From positions 1-64,000 of the forward strand of contig JABBOY010000009.1 of NCBI GenBank assembly GCA_012927585.1: a DNA stretch of 64,000 bases, given 5' to 3'. Numbering within the stretch: position 1 is the first letter of the stretch; each line of letters opens with the position of its first letter. Below, in pieces: positions 36,473 through 45,943 of the stretch. Source of the DNA: Glaciimonas sp. Lineage in GTDB: Bacteria; Pseudomonadota; Gammaproteobacteria; Burkholderiales; Burkholderiaceae_D. The position numbers and the translations under genes were made by a program. The notes below the pieces were generated by a model. It was not told the DNA's origin. It searched no databases and saw only the letters and a program-made list of their open reading frames with translations.

Positions 36473-38029
36473 ATGACGATGGACGCCATGCGCAATTTTG
36501 TAAAAATCATATTCATCGCAGGCGCGGCTTTGTTATTGCCCACAGGGTGTGCTACGCCGGATTCTTTGTTAGGTGGCCGAACTCCAAGCATGCAAAGTGA
36601 TCCTGTCCGTACTCTCAATCGCGTGACGTGGGGAGTCAATTCCTCGGTAATGCAGCAGGCGAATGCGCTCGGGCTGAATCGTTACCTGGAGCAGCAACTA
36701 TATCCCGGCACGGCAATACTACCCACATTCATTCAGGCGCACATCAGTGCCATGACGCTCAGTCAACGCCCGCTCGATCAATTAGTACTGGACATGGAAC
36801 AGCGGCGCAAGGATGCGGAGGCGATTGTCAATGATGACGAGAAAAAAGCCGCGCAGCAATCGTATCAGCAGGAACTCAATCGCCTGGCACGAGAAGCCGC
36901 TACCAGATCGTTGTTACGCGCGCTTTACTCGCCAAATCAGTTGCAAGAGCAAATGACGTGGTTCTGGATGAATCACTTTAACGTGCATCAAGGAAAACAC
37001 AACCTTCGCGCTATGGTTGGCGACTATGAAGAGCAAGCAATTCGCCCTCACTCGCTTGGAAAATTTCGGGATCTTCTCGCGGCGACTGTGCATCATCCGG
37101 CAATGTTGCGCTATCTCGACAATGAGCAAAACGCAGCCAATCGCATCAATGAAAATTATGCGCGCGAATTGATGGAGCTTCACACCCTTGGGGTAAATGG
37201 GGGTTACAGTCAACGGGATGTACAGGAACTCGCCCGCATCCTGACTGGTATCGGGGTCAATCTTGGATCGAATACCCCGAAAGTGCGTCATGAGTTGCAA
37301 AGCCAATATGTACATCAAGGATTGTTCGAATTTAACCCGAATCGACATGACTATGGCGATAAGCAGTTTCTCGGGAAAACAATCAAGGGACGGGGACTAG
37401 CTGAACTCGATGAGGCAATCGATCGGCTCAGCCGTAACCCTTCCACCGCACATTTCATCAGTCGCAAGCTGGCCATGTTTTTTGTGTCCGATGAACCGTC
37501 GGCAGGATTGGTAGAGCGAATGTCGCGCGTCTTTCTGAGCTCGGATGGCGATATTGCTGCAACGCTGCGGATGCTGTTCGACTCGCCCGAGTTCGTTCAG
37601 TCGTTGGGACATAAATTCAAGGATCCAGCGCATTATGTTATTTCCGCCGTGCGCCTGGCCTATGACGACAAGCCAATCCTGAATGCGGGACCAATATTGA
37701 ATTGGCTGAACCGTATGGGAGAACCCCTTTATGGACGACAAACACCAGATGGCTATCCGATGACGGAAGCTGCCTGGGCAAGTCCGGGACAGATGACCAC
37801 TCGCTTTGAAATCGCAAAAACAATCGGATCAGGCAGCGCCGGCCTGTTCAAAACAGAAGGGCCGCAGCCGCAGGAGCGCGCCGCCTTTCCGCAACTGGCG
37901 AATGCGTTGTATTTTCAGTCCCTGCAACACGCGATGAGTCCGGCAACACGTCAGGCGCTGGATCAGGCCGTGTCGTCACAAGAGTGGAATACGTTCCTGC
38001 TGTCGTCGCCTGAAATGATGAACCGCTGA
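36473..38029 (+). CDS. DUF1800 lipoprotein
   Basis: 518-residue DUF1800 protein. A lipoprotein signal ends in LPTGC (Cys 26). Family segments include LNRVTWGVN, EQMTWFWMNHFNVHQGK, NENYARELMELHTLGVNGGY and DVQELARILTGIG. It is followed 13 bp later by a DUF1501 gene; the two families are regularly paired and exported. Their biochemical role is not known. AAAGAGAG precedes the start. Confidence 0.88.
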   Translation: MTMDAMRNFVKIIFIAGAALLLPTGCATPDSLLGGRTPSMQSDPVRTLNRVTWGVNSSVMQQANALGLNRYLEQQLYPGTAILPTFIQAHISAMTLSQRPLDQLVLDMEQRRKDAEAIVNDDEKKAAQQSYQQELNRLAREAATRSLLRALYSPNQLQEQMTWFWMNHFNVHQGKHNLRAMVGDYEEQAIRPHSLGKFRDLLAATVHHPAMLRYLDNEQNAANRINENYARELMELHTLGVNGGYSQRDVQELARILTGIGVNLGSNTPKVRHELQSQYVHQGLFEFNPNRHDYGDKQFLGKTIKGRGLAELDEAIDRLSRNPSTAHFISRKLAMFFVSDEPSAGLVERMSRVFLSSDGDIAATLRMLFDSPEFVQSLGHKFKDPAHYVISAVRLAYDDKPILNAGPILNWLNRMGEPLYGRQTPDGYPMTEAAWASPGQMTTRFEIAKTIGSGSAGLFKTEGPQPQERAAFPQLANALYFQSLQHAMSPATRQALDQAVSSQEWNTFLLSSPEMMNR

Positions 38030-38042
38030 ACCGAGGAATAAC

Positions 38043-39227
38043 ATGAGCCGTCGGGATACCCTGAAAATACTCGCTGCCTTGCCACTGTTCACGATGGCGG
38101 GTAGTTTGCTGGCAACGCCGGCCAACAAAACGCGTCTTCTGTTTGTGTTCTTGCGTGGTGGCTACGACGCGGCCAATCTTTTGGTGCCTGTATCGAGCCG
38201 GTTTTATTACGAGGCGCGTCCGAATATCGCGATACCGCGTCCTAGTGCTGATTTGAATTCCGCACTGCCACTGAATGCAGACTGGGGACTGCATCCCGCC
38301 TTGCGGGAAAGTATTTACCCCCTTTTCACCATTGGGCAAGCCGCATTCGTACCATTTTCTGGAACCAACGATATCTCACGCAGCCACTTCGAGACGCAGG
38401 ACAGTATCGAACTCGGTCAACCGCTGGGTCGTAGCCGGGATTTCCGCTCTGGATTTCTCAATCGGCTGGCAGCCACCTTGAATGGCGTGGATGCCATTTC
38501 CTTCACGGATCAGCTACCGTTGATATTACAAGGCAGCGTACAAGTACCTAACACGACGCTCCGTTCCATAAGCAAACCGGCTATTGACGGCAGACAGGGC
38601 AGTATTATTGCCTCCATGTACAAAGGCACGGCTCTGGCGCAACAGGTAAGGGAAGGCTTCCTGGTGCAAGACGACGTGATGCGGGAAATGGCGGGAGAAA
38701 TGGAAATCGCCAACCGCAATGCGATCACCACAAAAGGATTTGAACTAGAGGCGCGCCGGATTGCTAAGCTGATGAAAGACAAATACAACATCGGTTTCGT
38801 GGATGTTGGCGGCTGGGATACCCATGTGGGTGAGGGCGGTGCGACGGGTTATCTGGCCGGGCGTCTGGATGAGTTGGGCCGTGGCCTGGCTGCTTTCGCG
38901 CAAGAAATGGGAAATGACTGGCGCGATACCGTGACGGTTGTCGTAAGCGAATTTGGCAGGACTTTCCGGGAAAATGGCAATCGCGGCACAGATCACGGAC
39001 ACGGCTCGGTCTACTGGGTACTGGGTGGCGGTATTCGCGGCGGACAAGTACTCGGCGAACAAATCAAGGTGGAACAAGCGACGTTATTCCAAAACCGCGA
39101 TTATCCGGTACTGAATGAATATCGTGCAGTACTCGGCGGGTTGTTTGCCCGCATGTACGGCTTGAACGCAGGACAACTTGATCGCATATTCGTAGGCACC
39201 AAAATGCGTGATATTGGTCTCGTCTGA
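38043..39227 (+). CDS. DUF1501 exported protein
   Basis: 394-residue DUF1501 protein of the alkaline-phosphatase/sulfatase-like superfamily. The N-terminus MSRRDTLKILAALPLFTMAG is a twin-arginine-like or Sec signal. Family pieces are LLFVFLRGGYDAANLLVPV, FVPFSGTNDISRSHFETQDS, VDVGGWDTHVGEGG, EFGRTFRENGNRGTDHGHGS and LGGGIRGGQV. It forms a pair with the DUF1800 gene and is the last intact gene of the island. Confidence 0.9.
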   Translation: MSRRDTLKILAALPLFTMAGSLLATPANKTRLLFVFLRGGYDAANLLVPVSSRFYYEARPNIAIPRPSADLNSALPLNADWGLHPALRESIYPLFTIGQAAFVPFSGTNDISRSHFETQDSIELGQPLGRSRDFRSGFLNRLAATLNGVDAISFTDQLPLILQGSVQVPNTTLRSISKPAIDGRQGSIIASMYKGTALAQQVREGFLVQDDVMREMAGEMEIANRNAITTKGFELEARRIAKLMKDKYNIGFVDVGGWDTHVGEGGATGYLAGRLDELGRGLAAFAQEMGNDWRDTVTVVVSEFGRTFRENGNRGTDHGHGSVYWVLGGGIRGGQVLGEQIKVEQATLFQNRDYPVLNEYRAVLGGLFARMYGLNAGQLDRIFVGTKMRDIGLV

Positions 39228-39404
39228 ATTCGAGGGTATTAGCAGTAAAGCATAGCGAGCTTGGGTGCCGATGTCACCGACCGGGTCAGTAACCCAGCGA
39301 GTTCGAGCAGTCCCCTAATTGGGCTGGTTGTAACGTTCATTACATTGGCTCCAAAATTTTCTGGATATCTCCAGACATTTTTATTTAATTCCGATTTTTA
39401 CAGA

Positions 39405-39807
39405 CAGCATGCCACGTCCCGGTGAAACTTCACTGGCGTATTGCGGCGTATTATTTTTGGAAAAATTGCCGGAATTCGGCCGCAGCTTGATGGGAGTCTT
39501 GCGCGAGCCGACGGCTAACCATGAAGCGCCGCACATGCCCGGGTTGAGCACGCCTTTGCGCGGCAACTGAGCCGCCAAGGCAAAGGCAACCATGCGCACC
39601 GGTGAGATCGATACCCACTGCAAACCGGACGCCACCACCGAACAATTGCTGCGCGCCGCCATGATCCGCCTGAACTGGTCAGCCCGCGCCTATCACCGCG
39701 TCCTGAAAGTAGCGCGCACCATCGCCGACCTCAATGGCCAAACCAACATCGGCAGCCCTCACATAGCCGAAGCAATCCAGTATCGGCGCGCGCTGCGGGA
39801 ACATTGA
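39405..39807 (+). pseudogene. Decayed duplicate of the comM 3' end
   Basis: The stretch matches comM from about codon 288 to the stop, including CGGCGTATTATTTTTGG and the last 60 codons. About 250 bp are missing in the middle, between the Walker B region and the segment before GKGNHA, and short phase changes occur. The Walker B residues DE read EK. The last 71 codons are open (39592-39807) and end with the same ...RRALREH. Similarity to comM continues for several bases past the stop. It marks the right edge of an island whose left edge is the intact comM. Confidence 0.9.
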
Positions 39808-39860
39808 TGGGGTCAGCAATCCTGGCGCGATCGACTGCGGCGCGTCCTGCGCACGCTGGA

Positions 39861-39928
39861 TACCCTATTCTGTATTCTTAAAAGCTCACTGAAATAATGC
39901 GGAAAATTACTTATTTTTGTGCATACAC
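39861..39928 (-). repeat. Dispersed CCGCAT-type repeat, copy 6
   Basis: Read on the minus strand: GTGTAT, exactly 20 nt, CCGCAT, 14 nt, TTTAAGAATAC, then AGAATAGGGTA. It lies just beyond the comM remnant, outside the island. Confidence 0.8.
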
Positions 39929-40168
39929 CCTGCTCTTCGCTCAAGGTAGCTTGAATTAAAGTTGCTTGGCGCTACGCTTGCGAAGCTCTGTATTTGGCAA
40001 ACGAGACAGGTGAAGGCAACTGACTGGCTCCAGGCCAATGGGCCTGTCGAGTAAATAAGATTTGGAAGGGGTTTGTATCTTCTCCTAAATCGCTACGTCA
40101 GAAATCGCCTGGTCGATGCCGGGAAATTTTCTCCTTCGCACCGCCCTGAAGGACGGGGGTTCAACCGG

Positions 40169-40318
40169 AGTCAGTTTTTTAATGAATATAAGAAATTCGG
40201 CTTTCGCACTGCGATCGACGACTTTGGTGCAGGATATGCGGGATTGAGTCTGTTGTCCGAATATCAGCCGGACATCATCAAGATTGAGTTGGAACTGGTG
40301 CGTAATATCGATTACTAA
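40169..40318 (+). pseudogene. EAL-domain (c-di-GMP phosphodiesterase) fragment
   Basis: The frame reads QFFNEYKKFGFRTAIDDFGA, then GYAGLSLLSEYQPDIIKIEL. This is the DDFGAGY core of an EAL phosphodiesterase domain. It breaks off after about 50 codons, the usual KID is KIE, and the sequence before it (40136-40157, CCGCCCTGAAGGACGGG) resembles the hairpin ends of IS200/IS605-type elements. It is a remnant, not a working gene. Confidence 0.75.
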
Positions 40319-40664
40319 TGCGGCAGCACCCGAAAGTTAAACCAGTGCAACGTTGTATCGCACCAGTTTATCGCGCAATGTCTTAACCGAATGCGTGCGA
40401 CAAACGCTACCGCAATCCTGTCCAAACTAAGGTTCAAGAGTACGGTGGCAATTCCTTTAAATGGCAAAATTACATTTATTCACTTGGCTGTGAAGTGGTA
40501 CGCGCCATATTTCCGGTGACAGTCTTACCCAACCACAGTCCAGCGCACGCCACAAGCACCTGCCCTGAAGGCTGGCAGGTCAAGCCTTAGCATGGAAAGC
40601 TTGCTAAGTTTAGCTGTGACTTGGTGGCGCCGATGTTTTTGCCAGCGCCATTAACCCATCGAGT
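40319..40664. other. Gene-free 346-bp region
   Basis: No gene recognised. It contains a hairpin ACCTGCC-CTGAA-GGCTGGCAGGT near 40559-40581, of the same kind as the one at 40136, which may be another IS-end remnant. Confidence 0.4.
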
Positions 40665-41306
40665 TTATCGTTCGCTGAAAATATAATTTCGATGGATGGA
40701 TTGACCGGGAATTACTTTTTTTCGCAAAATTCCCTCCTGTTTCAAAATAGAAATAGTCCTGGAAATAGTTTCTTTCGTCAGATCCGTAATTTCTGAGATA
40801 TCCTGGCCTCTCGGCAATGCAAAACAGAAGTCTGCATGTTCATCGCGCTGCGCCAGCATTGCGATTAGCCGGATAACCCGATCCATTGCAAGCCCGGATC
40901 GTAAAGCAACAACATCCGCAGTTCGACGTTCTGCTGCTGCCAGAATGTGCAAAAGTGAATCCCGGGACGCACTGGATGAACCCTCTGGCCAAGGTGCCAG
41001 CTCGCAATCGGAGAGCGCAACGGCCAAAAATTCATAGCGGCCCATTAATAATGTCTCGGTACCAATCACGTCACCTTCCACTGCTAGATTTGCGAACAAC
41101 ATCCCTCCATCATTCGCCATTCGATTGAGCCGAATAGATCCACTGATTACACGCCAGGAGATTCCAGATGCGCGAGCACAATATATCTGTTCGCCTTGAT
41201 GAAAGGATCTGGTTCGACATGCCTCAAAGTGCTGCTGGCAACGTTTGCGACTTGCGGAACGATGAAAGGGGGATATTTTTGCGTCTGTGAGGTCGTTACG
41301 CATCAT
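40665..41306 (-). CDS. Crp/Fnr-family transcriptional regulator
   Basis: 213-residue regulator with an N-terminal cyclic-nucleotide-like sensor domain and a C-terminal winged helix (GQDISEITDLTKETISRTIS). It lacks the four-cysteine pattern of an Fnr [4Fe-4S] sensor, so the signal is unknown. It is convergent with nothing immediate and lies upstream, in the same direction, of the copper receptor gene, from which a terminator and 212 bp separate it. Confidence 0.85.
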   Translation of the reverse strand: MMRNDLTDAKISPFHRSASRKRCQQHFEACRTRSFHQGEQIYCARASGISWRVISGSIRLNRMANDGGMLFANLAVEGDVIGTETLLMGRYEFLAVALSDCELAPWPEGSSSASRDSLLHILAAAERRTADVVALRSGLAMDRVIRLIAMLAQRDEHADFCFALPRGQDISEITDLTKETISRTISILKQEGILRKKVIPGQSIHRNYIFSER

Positions 41307-41443
41307 GGTTCACCGACGACTTGTGTCGTGAAGCAGATATGGCCGCCACTAGTTTGAAACGACGTATCCACTGCAATATTTTTTTCATGTCAAATCCACC
41401 TTTTCTGATCATCTTGTCGGGGTTAACTCCGGCCTGCACCGAA

Positions 41444-41485
41444 CAAAATGTCCGGTGCACGAAATTCGGTGCACCGGGGATTTTG
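41444..41485 (-). terminator. Terminator after the TonB-dependent receptor
   Basis: CCGGTGCAC and GTGCACCGG form a nine-pair stem, flanked by CAAAAT and ATTTTG, starting 34 bp after the receptor stop. The flanks let it work on both strands. Confidence 0.75.
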
Positions 41486-41518
41486 TCTTGATGCTTTGAA
41501 CGCGCTGGATTACACGTC

Positions 41519-43765
41519 TTAGAACTTGACGTTCAGAGCCGTGTATAGCGAACGCCCCATGCCTGGAACCGGCACTCCATATGTCATCGGTCTTTGGCCG
41601 ACATACGCGCCGCCCAACGGTGATGCATAAAGTTTGTTCAACGCGTTATCCACCCCAATATCGAGGCGGACTTGCTTCCATTCATAGCTGGTGCGTAAAT
41701 TCAGCAAGCTGTAACCGGCAGTCTTGAGCTCGTTCCTGACTTGCGATACGTTGGTCTTGGCATCGACAAATTGGCCTTCGATGGTGTTAGTCCAATTGCC
41801 AACCCGTTGCACTACCGCCAATTTCGCATTCAACGGCATGATGTTGTAGAGCTTGTCGCCGGTGCTATTGTTTTTGCCGTTGACGGTGTTCAACATGCCT
41901 GTCGCCGTGAAGCTGCCGTAATTACTATTCTTAGCTAAAGGGATGTAACCGGACACATCGACGCCGTACAGGCGAGCGGTTTGGTTGACGAAGCTGAGGT
42001 TGACGAAGCCGTCGGTCCGCGTGGGGCAGGTTTTGCCAGCAGTGGCGCAGGAGGCCGCATCGATGTAATTCTCGACGTGGGTGTAGTAAGGCGTAACATT
42101 CAGCGCCCATTTTTCCTGCGCCGCATCGTGCCAACTGGCGGTGGCGCTGATGGTGTTGGCCACTTCCGGTTTCAGATCGAGGTTGCCGACATAACCATTG
42201 GCGTCGCCAAACCAGTTGATCATGTTCATGACCATGTTGTTGTTGGTCGACCAGGCAAAACGCTCATATAGATTCGGCGAACGGGTCTTGCGGGCAAAAC
42301 CGGCCTCGAAAGTCCTGCCGGCATCCGGCGTGTAGCGGGCCAGCGCGGTCAGGTCGATGTTGTGGTCGGTCTTCTTGCGATCAGCGGCATTGAAGGCACC
42401 CGGAATTGAGGCGGGATTCGCTGGATTGCCATAACCCATCATTCCCGCCATGTTGTTATAGCCCTGTACATTGCCGGTGTTCATGGTCATGCTGCTGCTG
42501 CGTATTCCCAGTTGGGACTGCCATTGGGGGTTCCAATGTGCTTCCCACTCACCAAACACATCGAAGCGGTCGCGCCGGCCGTTATTGATGTTCCTGAAGG
42601 TGCCGCCGCCCATCATGCCCGGCGCCGCAGAAATCGGATCCCACCAGTCGTCCAGGCGATAGCGCTGATATTCGCTACCTACCCTGAGCGTGTCGCGGGC
42701 CGACAACGCGATGTCGGCCTTGAGCAAAGCCCCGGTGTTTTTCCCTTCGGTATCCATCGGCATGCCTTTGGGATTGCTTATCGTCAATTTATCTTCGAGA
42801 AAATTCATCTTGTGGCGCGTATTTTCGTTATATACGCGCGCTTCCAGAGTGCCCCACTGGTACTGGCCGGTATACCGAAGATTGACCTGTTCGCTGTCAT
42901 TGCCGGTCATATCCATGCGCTGATTCGGAAAGCCCTGGTAAGGAATGTGCTGCAGCCCAAGCTTCAACTCAAGCACATGGTTTTCGTGGCGCAAAGCGAC
43001 TGCGATTGCCTGATTTTCCGATTTATAGCTTGAGGAACCAACTGCATCGCCAGCCAGAAAAGAGCGCGTGCCAATAGACTGCGCCGCCGGCTTGAAGTCC
43101 TTCGCCGCCGTATAGTTGCCCGCTTCAGCGGTTGATCCGGTATACACCACACTCAAATTTTCGTTTGCCATCGTGGCTGAAAGATTGACGCCTTTGGCAT
43201 TCCCATTGCTGCGATAAAAAGTACCGGCTTGTCCTTTGAGCAAAGTGCCTTCGCCCGCTTTTGCAAATTCGGGGGCTGCAGAATTGACCTGGATCGTGCC
43301 GCCGATGCTATCGCCGCCGGCACTGACCGGAGTAATGCCGGCGAACACTTTAATGCTGCCGACATTGGTCGGATCGATATAGGATAGTGGCGAATTCATG
43401 TGGTTGGCACAAGCCGAAATCAGGTCCATGCCATCAACTTTGATGCGTATGCGGTCATCGGCCATGCCGTGGATCGCCGGCAGGCTAGACACACCGCCTG
43501 CGCCATACAGGCTGAGGCCGGGAATGTCTCTCAGTAGACGCGCAGTATCGCTGCTGGCTGCACGCATCGGAGCCAGAATCGCGGCGTCGAGATTGGAATT
43601 GTTCGGTTCCACGATTTTGATTGCCGACGCATTGACGATGACCGCCTTCATGACCGGCGCCTGTGGCGGTTCTGGCGTTGGGTTGCTCTGTGCAATGGCG
43701 GTTTGCCACATCGAAGACAAGGTAAAAGTGACCGCCAGCGCGATTGGGTTTTTTGCTAACATCAT
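41519..43765 (-). CDS. TonB-dependent copper receptor, OprC-like
   Basis: 748-residue outer-membrane TonB-dependent receptor with signal peptide (1-25), plug domain and beta-barrel ending LYTALNVKF. The plug has C119-A-N-H-M123 (CxxxM) and the barrel has H318-K-M320 (HxM). This matches the CxxxM-HxM copper-binding pattern of OprC. Together with the PCuAC and DUF2946 genes upstream in the same direction, it supports copper uptake. Length is normal. Confidence 0.9.
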   Translation of the reverse strand: MMLAKNPIALAVTFTLSSMWQTAIAQSNPTPEPPQAPVMKAVIVNASAIKIVEPNNSNLDAAILAPMRAASSDTARLLRDIPGLSLYGAGGVSSLPAIHGMADDRIRIKVDGMDLISACANHMNSPLSYIDPTNVGSIKVFAGITPVSAGGDSIGGTIQVNSAAPEFAKAGEGTLLKGQAGTFYRSNGNAKGVNLSATMANENLSVVYTGSTAEAGNYTAAKDFKPAAQSIGTRSFLAGDAVGSSSYKSENQAIAVALRHENHVLELKLGLQHIPYQGFPNQRMDMTGNDSEQVNLRYTGQYQWGTLEARVYNENTRHKMNFLEDKLTISNPKGMPMDTEGKNTGALLKADIALSARDTLRVGSEYQRYRLDDWWDPISAAPGMMGGGTFRNINNGRRDRFDVFGEWEAHWNPQWQSQLGIRSSSMTMNTGNVQGYNNMAGMMGYGNPANPASIPGAFNAADRKKTDHNIDLTALARYTPDAGRTFEAGFARKTRSPNLYERFAWSTNNNMVMNMINWFGDANGYVGNLDLKPEVANTISATASWHDAAQEKWALNVTPYYTHVENYIDAASCATAGKTCPTRTDGFVNLSFVNQTARLYGVDVSGYIPLAKNSNYGSFTATGMLNTVNGKNNSTGDKLYNIMPLNAKLAVVQRVGNWTNTIEGQFVDAKTNVSQVRNELKTAGYSLLNLRTSYEWKQVRLDIGVDNALNKLYASPLGGAYVGQRPMTYGVPVPGMGRSLYTALNVKF

Positions 43766-43898
43766 GATTTTCCTAAGTTTGTTGGGTTTGTTGCTGTTTA
43801 ATTGCTTGGTATGTGCAGTACCCGAGTTTGGTATGGATTGGTTTGATCCAGGCCAGTGCAGTCTTCAGTTAGGCACTCGCCTGAACTGTGTATCTGAC

Positions 43899-44363
43899 TT
43901 AGTGAACAGGCATCAAATGACCGTTGGCCTGATGTAAAGGCTTTGCGATGGCTTTGACTTCAATGGTTTCGCGCTTCTTGTCCCTGCCCTCAATCACCAG
44001 GCTGATCGGGATGATGTCGCCTTCCCTGACTTGTGCCTTGAGGCCAATGAGCATGATGTGATAAGCGCCGGGGCTGAGTTCGACGGTTTTCCCGGCGGGC
44101 AGATCCAGTCCGGGAATGGCACGCATTTCCATGACGTTGCCGACCATTTCCATTTGATGCAATTCCACTGTTGCCGCAACTGGGGAGCGCGCCTCGATCA
44201 GGCGTGCATCTTGTGCCGAATTGAGTTGCATGAATGCGCCAGTCACTTTTTGTTGTGTAACGGTGGCGCGTACCCATGCATCCTTGACTCTGACCTGCGC
44301 CTGCGCCTGCGCGGCAGAAATAAAGCAAAGGGCGACAAGGGGCAACAGGATAAATTTTTGCAT
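43899..44363 (-). CDS. PCu(A)C-type periplasmic copper chaperone
   Basis: 154-residue periplasmic protein with a signal peptide (about 1-22). The copper-binding motif is HQMEMVGNVMEMR followed by a distal HIM, fitting H-x-M...H-x-M of the PCu(A)C family. It delivers Cu(I), often to cytochrome oxidase. It precedes the receptor gene by 133 bp on the same strand and ends with a His-containing tail. Confidence 0.92.
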   Translation of the reverse strand: MQKFILLPLVALCFISAAQAQAQVRVKDAWVRATVTQQKVTGAFMQLNSAQDARLIEARSPVAATVELHQMEMVGNVMEMRAIPGLDLPAGKTVELSPGAYHIMLIGLKAQVREGDIIPISLVIEGRDKKRETIEVKAIAKPLHQANGHLMPVH

Positions 44364-44442
44364 ATTGATTCCTTTTGAAAGTTAACGTGCCGCTACTCTT
44401 CCACCAGTCATCTGGTGGAAAATCAGCAGTATTTAAAGTCAA

Positions 44443-44865
44443 TCAGGAAGCAACAGGTGGTGCGCGGGAATGGGCTACTGCCCAGGAAAATAGCGGTTGC
44501 GGGGATTGGTAATACAAAGGCGGCAGCAGGCCGTGTTTGGCAGACACGGCAAAACGGATTGCTCCAGTTGGAAGCAGGGAGAAGGAGCCGCAGTGCGTCA
44601 AGCAAAACGGACAGTGGCCGGATGCAGCAAGGCTTTTTTTCTTGTCGCCATCCGGTTTCAAGGCTGACTCGATGGCTTTTTCTGCTGGTGCTGCGAACAG
44701 TTGTGTGCCATTTGCAGTACAGACTTCCGTCAAAAAGGATAATGTTCCCGATGGCGCTGCCATGGCGTACATGGCATAAGAAATGGATGGCGCGAGCGCA
44801 TTGAGCAGTATCGCGAAGCACGCGATCCATATCGTCAGTCGTCTCGGTTTGAACAAATTCGCCAT
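44443..44865 (-). CDS. DUF2946 family protein
   Basis: 140-residue DUF2946 protein with a membrane or signal helix (RLTIWIACFAILLNALAPSI) and the Cys/His pair HCPFCLTHCG that probably binds metal. The family is often found with copper genes, as here. The ATG at 44865 lies only six bases after a TATAAT, with no Shine-Dalgarno, so the mRNA may be leaderless. The longer frame to 44967 would start upstream of that promoter and is rejected. Confidence 0.82.
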   Translation of the reverse strand: MANLFKPRRLTIWIACFAILLNALAPSISYAMYAMAAPSGTLSFLTEVCTANGTQLFAAPAEKAIESALKPDGDKKKSLAASGHCPFCLTHCGSFSLLPTGAIRFAVSAKHGLLPPLYYQSPQPLFSWAVAHSRAPPVAS

Positions 44866-44871
44866 AGCGGC

Positions 44872-44898
44872 ATTATAGCTACGTTTTGCATTGCAAAA
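44872..44898 (-). promoter_or_regulatory. Promoter and palindromic operator candidate before the copper genes
   Basis: TATAAT (minus strand, 44872-44877) sits six bases before the DUF2946 ATG. Just upstream, within the spacer, is the perfect palindrome TTTTGCATTGCAAAA (44884-44898), a plausible repressor site. The -35 box is poor. Confidence 0.55.
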
Positions 44899-44984
44899 AT
44901 GCCATTCACCATGGCAATTTTTTACAAGACCCGGCGCCGAAAGTCGGGCATCATCGCTATTTACCATTCTCTGCGGTACTGCTT

Positions 44985-45926
44985 ATGTTGGTTGGTATTT
45001 TGTGCGCCCTGGGCGCTGGCCTGATGTGGGGCCTGGTTTTTATAACCCCGGTACTGCTGCCGGATTATCCCGGTATCGTGCTGTCGTTCGGGCGTTATAT
45101 TGCGTTTGGTTTGATTGCACTGGTACCGGCCTGGATCGGCCGCAGGCAAATCGCGGCCCTGTCGCGGGCCGATTGGGGGGTTGCATTCCGGCTTTCGTTG
45201 GTCGGAAATTTACTGTATTACGCGACTCTGGCCAGCGCGATTCAGCTTTCCGGCGCGCCGTTGCCGACTTTGCTGATCGGCACTTTGCCGGTGGTCATTA
45301 CGATTGTGTCCAATACCACGCCGGGCCACGCTGCGGATGCTGTGGCCTGGCCTCGGCTGCTGCCGGCGCTGGCCGTAATTGCCACCGGTTTGCTGCTGGT
45401 GAATGCCAGTGAACTGGAACGGCTCGACGACAGCCACACGCTGACGCAGTATTTGCAAGGTTGCGGGCTGGCGCTGCTGGCGCTGGCCGCCTGGACTTGG
45501 TATCCGATAAATAATGCGCGCTTCATGAAAGCGCATCCGCAGATTCGTTCCTCCACTTGGGCTACGGCCCAGGGCCTGGCGATGTTGCCGGTAGTGCTGC
45601 CGGGCTTTGTTCTGTATGGCTTGATTGCGCATGTCAGCGGCGGCAGTTACGCGTTCCCGCTGGGGCCGCGTCCGGCGCTGTTTATCGGCATGATGCTGCT
45701 GATCGGCTTGTGCGCCTCTTGGCTGGGCACCATGCTGTGGAACCATGCCAGCCAGCGCCTGCCGACTTCGCTGGCCGGCCAGTTGATCGTGTTTGAAACG
45801 CTGTCAGCGCTGGCGTATGCATTTCTCTGGCGCGGCGAAATGCCATCCGTGCAAGTACTGGCAGGCATCGCGCTGCTGATCGTTGGGGTAATATTGGCGA
45901 TACGGACTTTCCGCCGCCCTGCTTGA
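44985..45926 (+). CDS. DMT-family (EamA) transporter
   Basis: 313-residue inner-membrane protein with about ten helices in two EamA repeats, ending IALLIVGVILAIRTFRR. A likely exporter of metabolites; substrate not predictable. The start at 44985 (MLVGILCALGAG) places the first helix at the N-terminus; a longer frame to 44886 is less likely. It is divergent from the copper cluster. Confidence 0.85.
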   Translation: MLVGILCALGAGLMWGLVFITPVLLPDYPGIVLSFGRYIAFGLIALVPAWIGRRQIAALSRADWGVAFRLSLVGNLLYYATLASAIQLSGAPLPTLLIGTLPVVITIVSNTTPGHAADAVAWPRLLPALAVIATGLLLVNASELERLDDSHTLTQYLQGCGLALLALAAWTWYPINNARFMKAHPQIRSSTWATAQGLAMLPVVLPGFVLYGLIAHVSGGSYAFPLGPRPALFIGMMLLIGLCASWLGTMLWNHASQRLPTSLAGQLIVFETLSALAYAFLWRGEMPSVQVLAGIALLIVGVILAIRTFRRPA

Positions 45927-45943
45927 TTTACAAGATTCAATTG

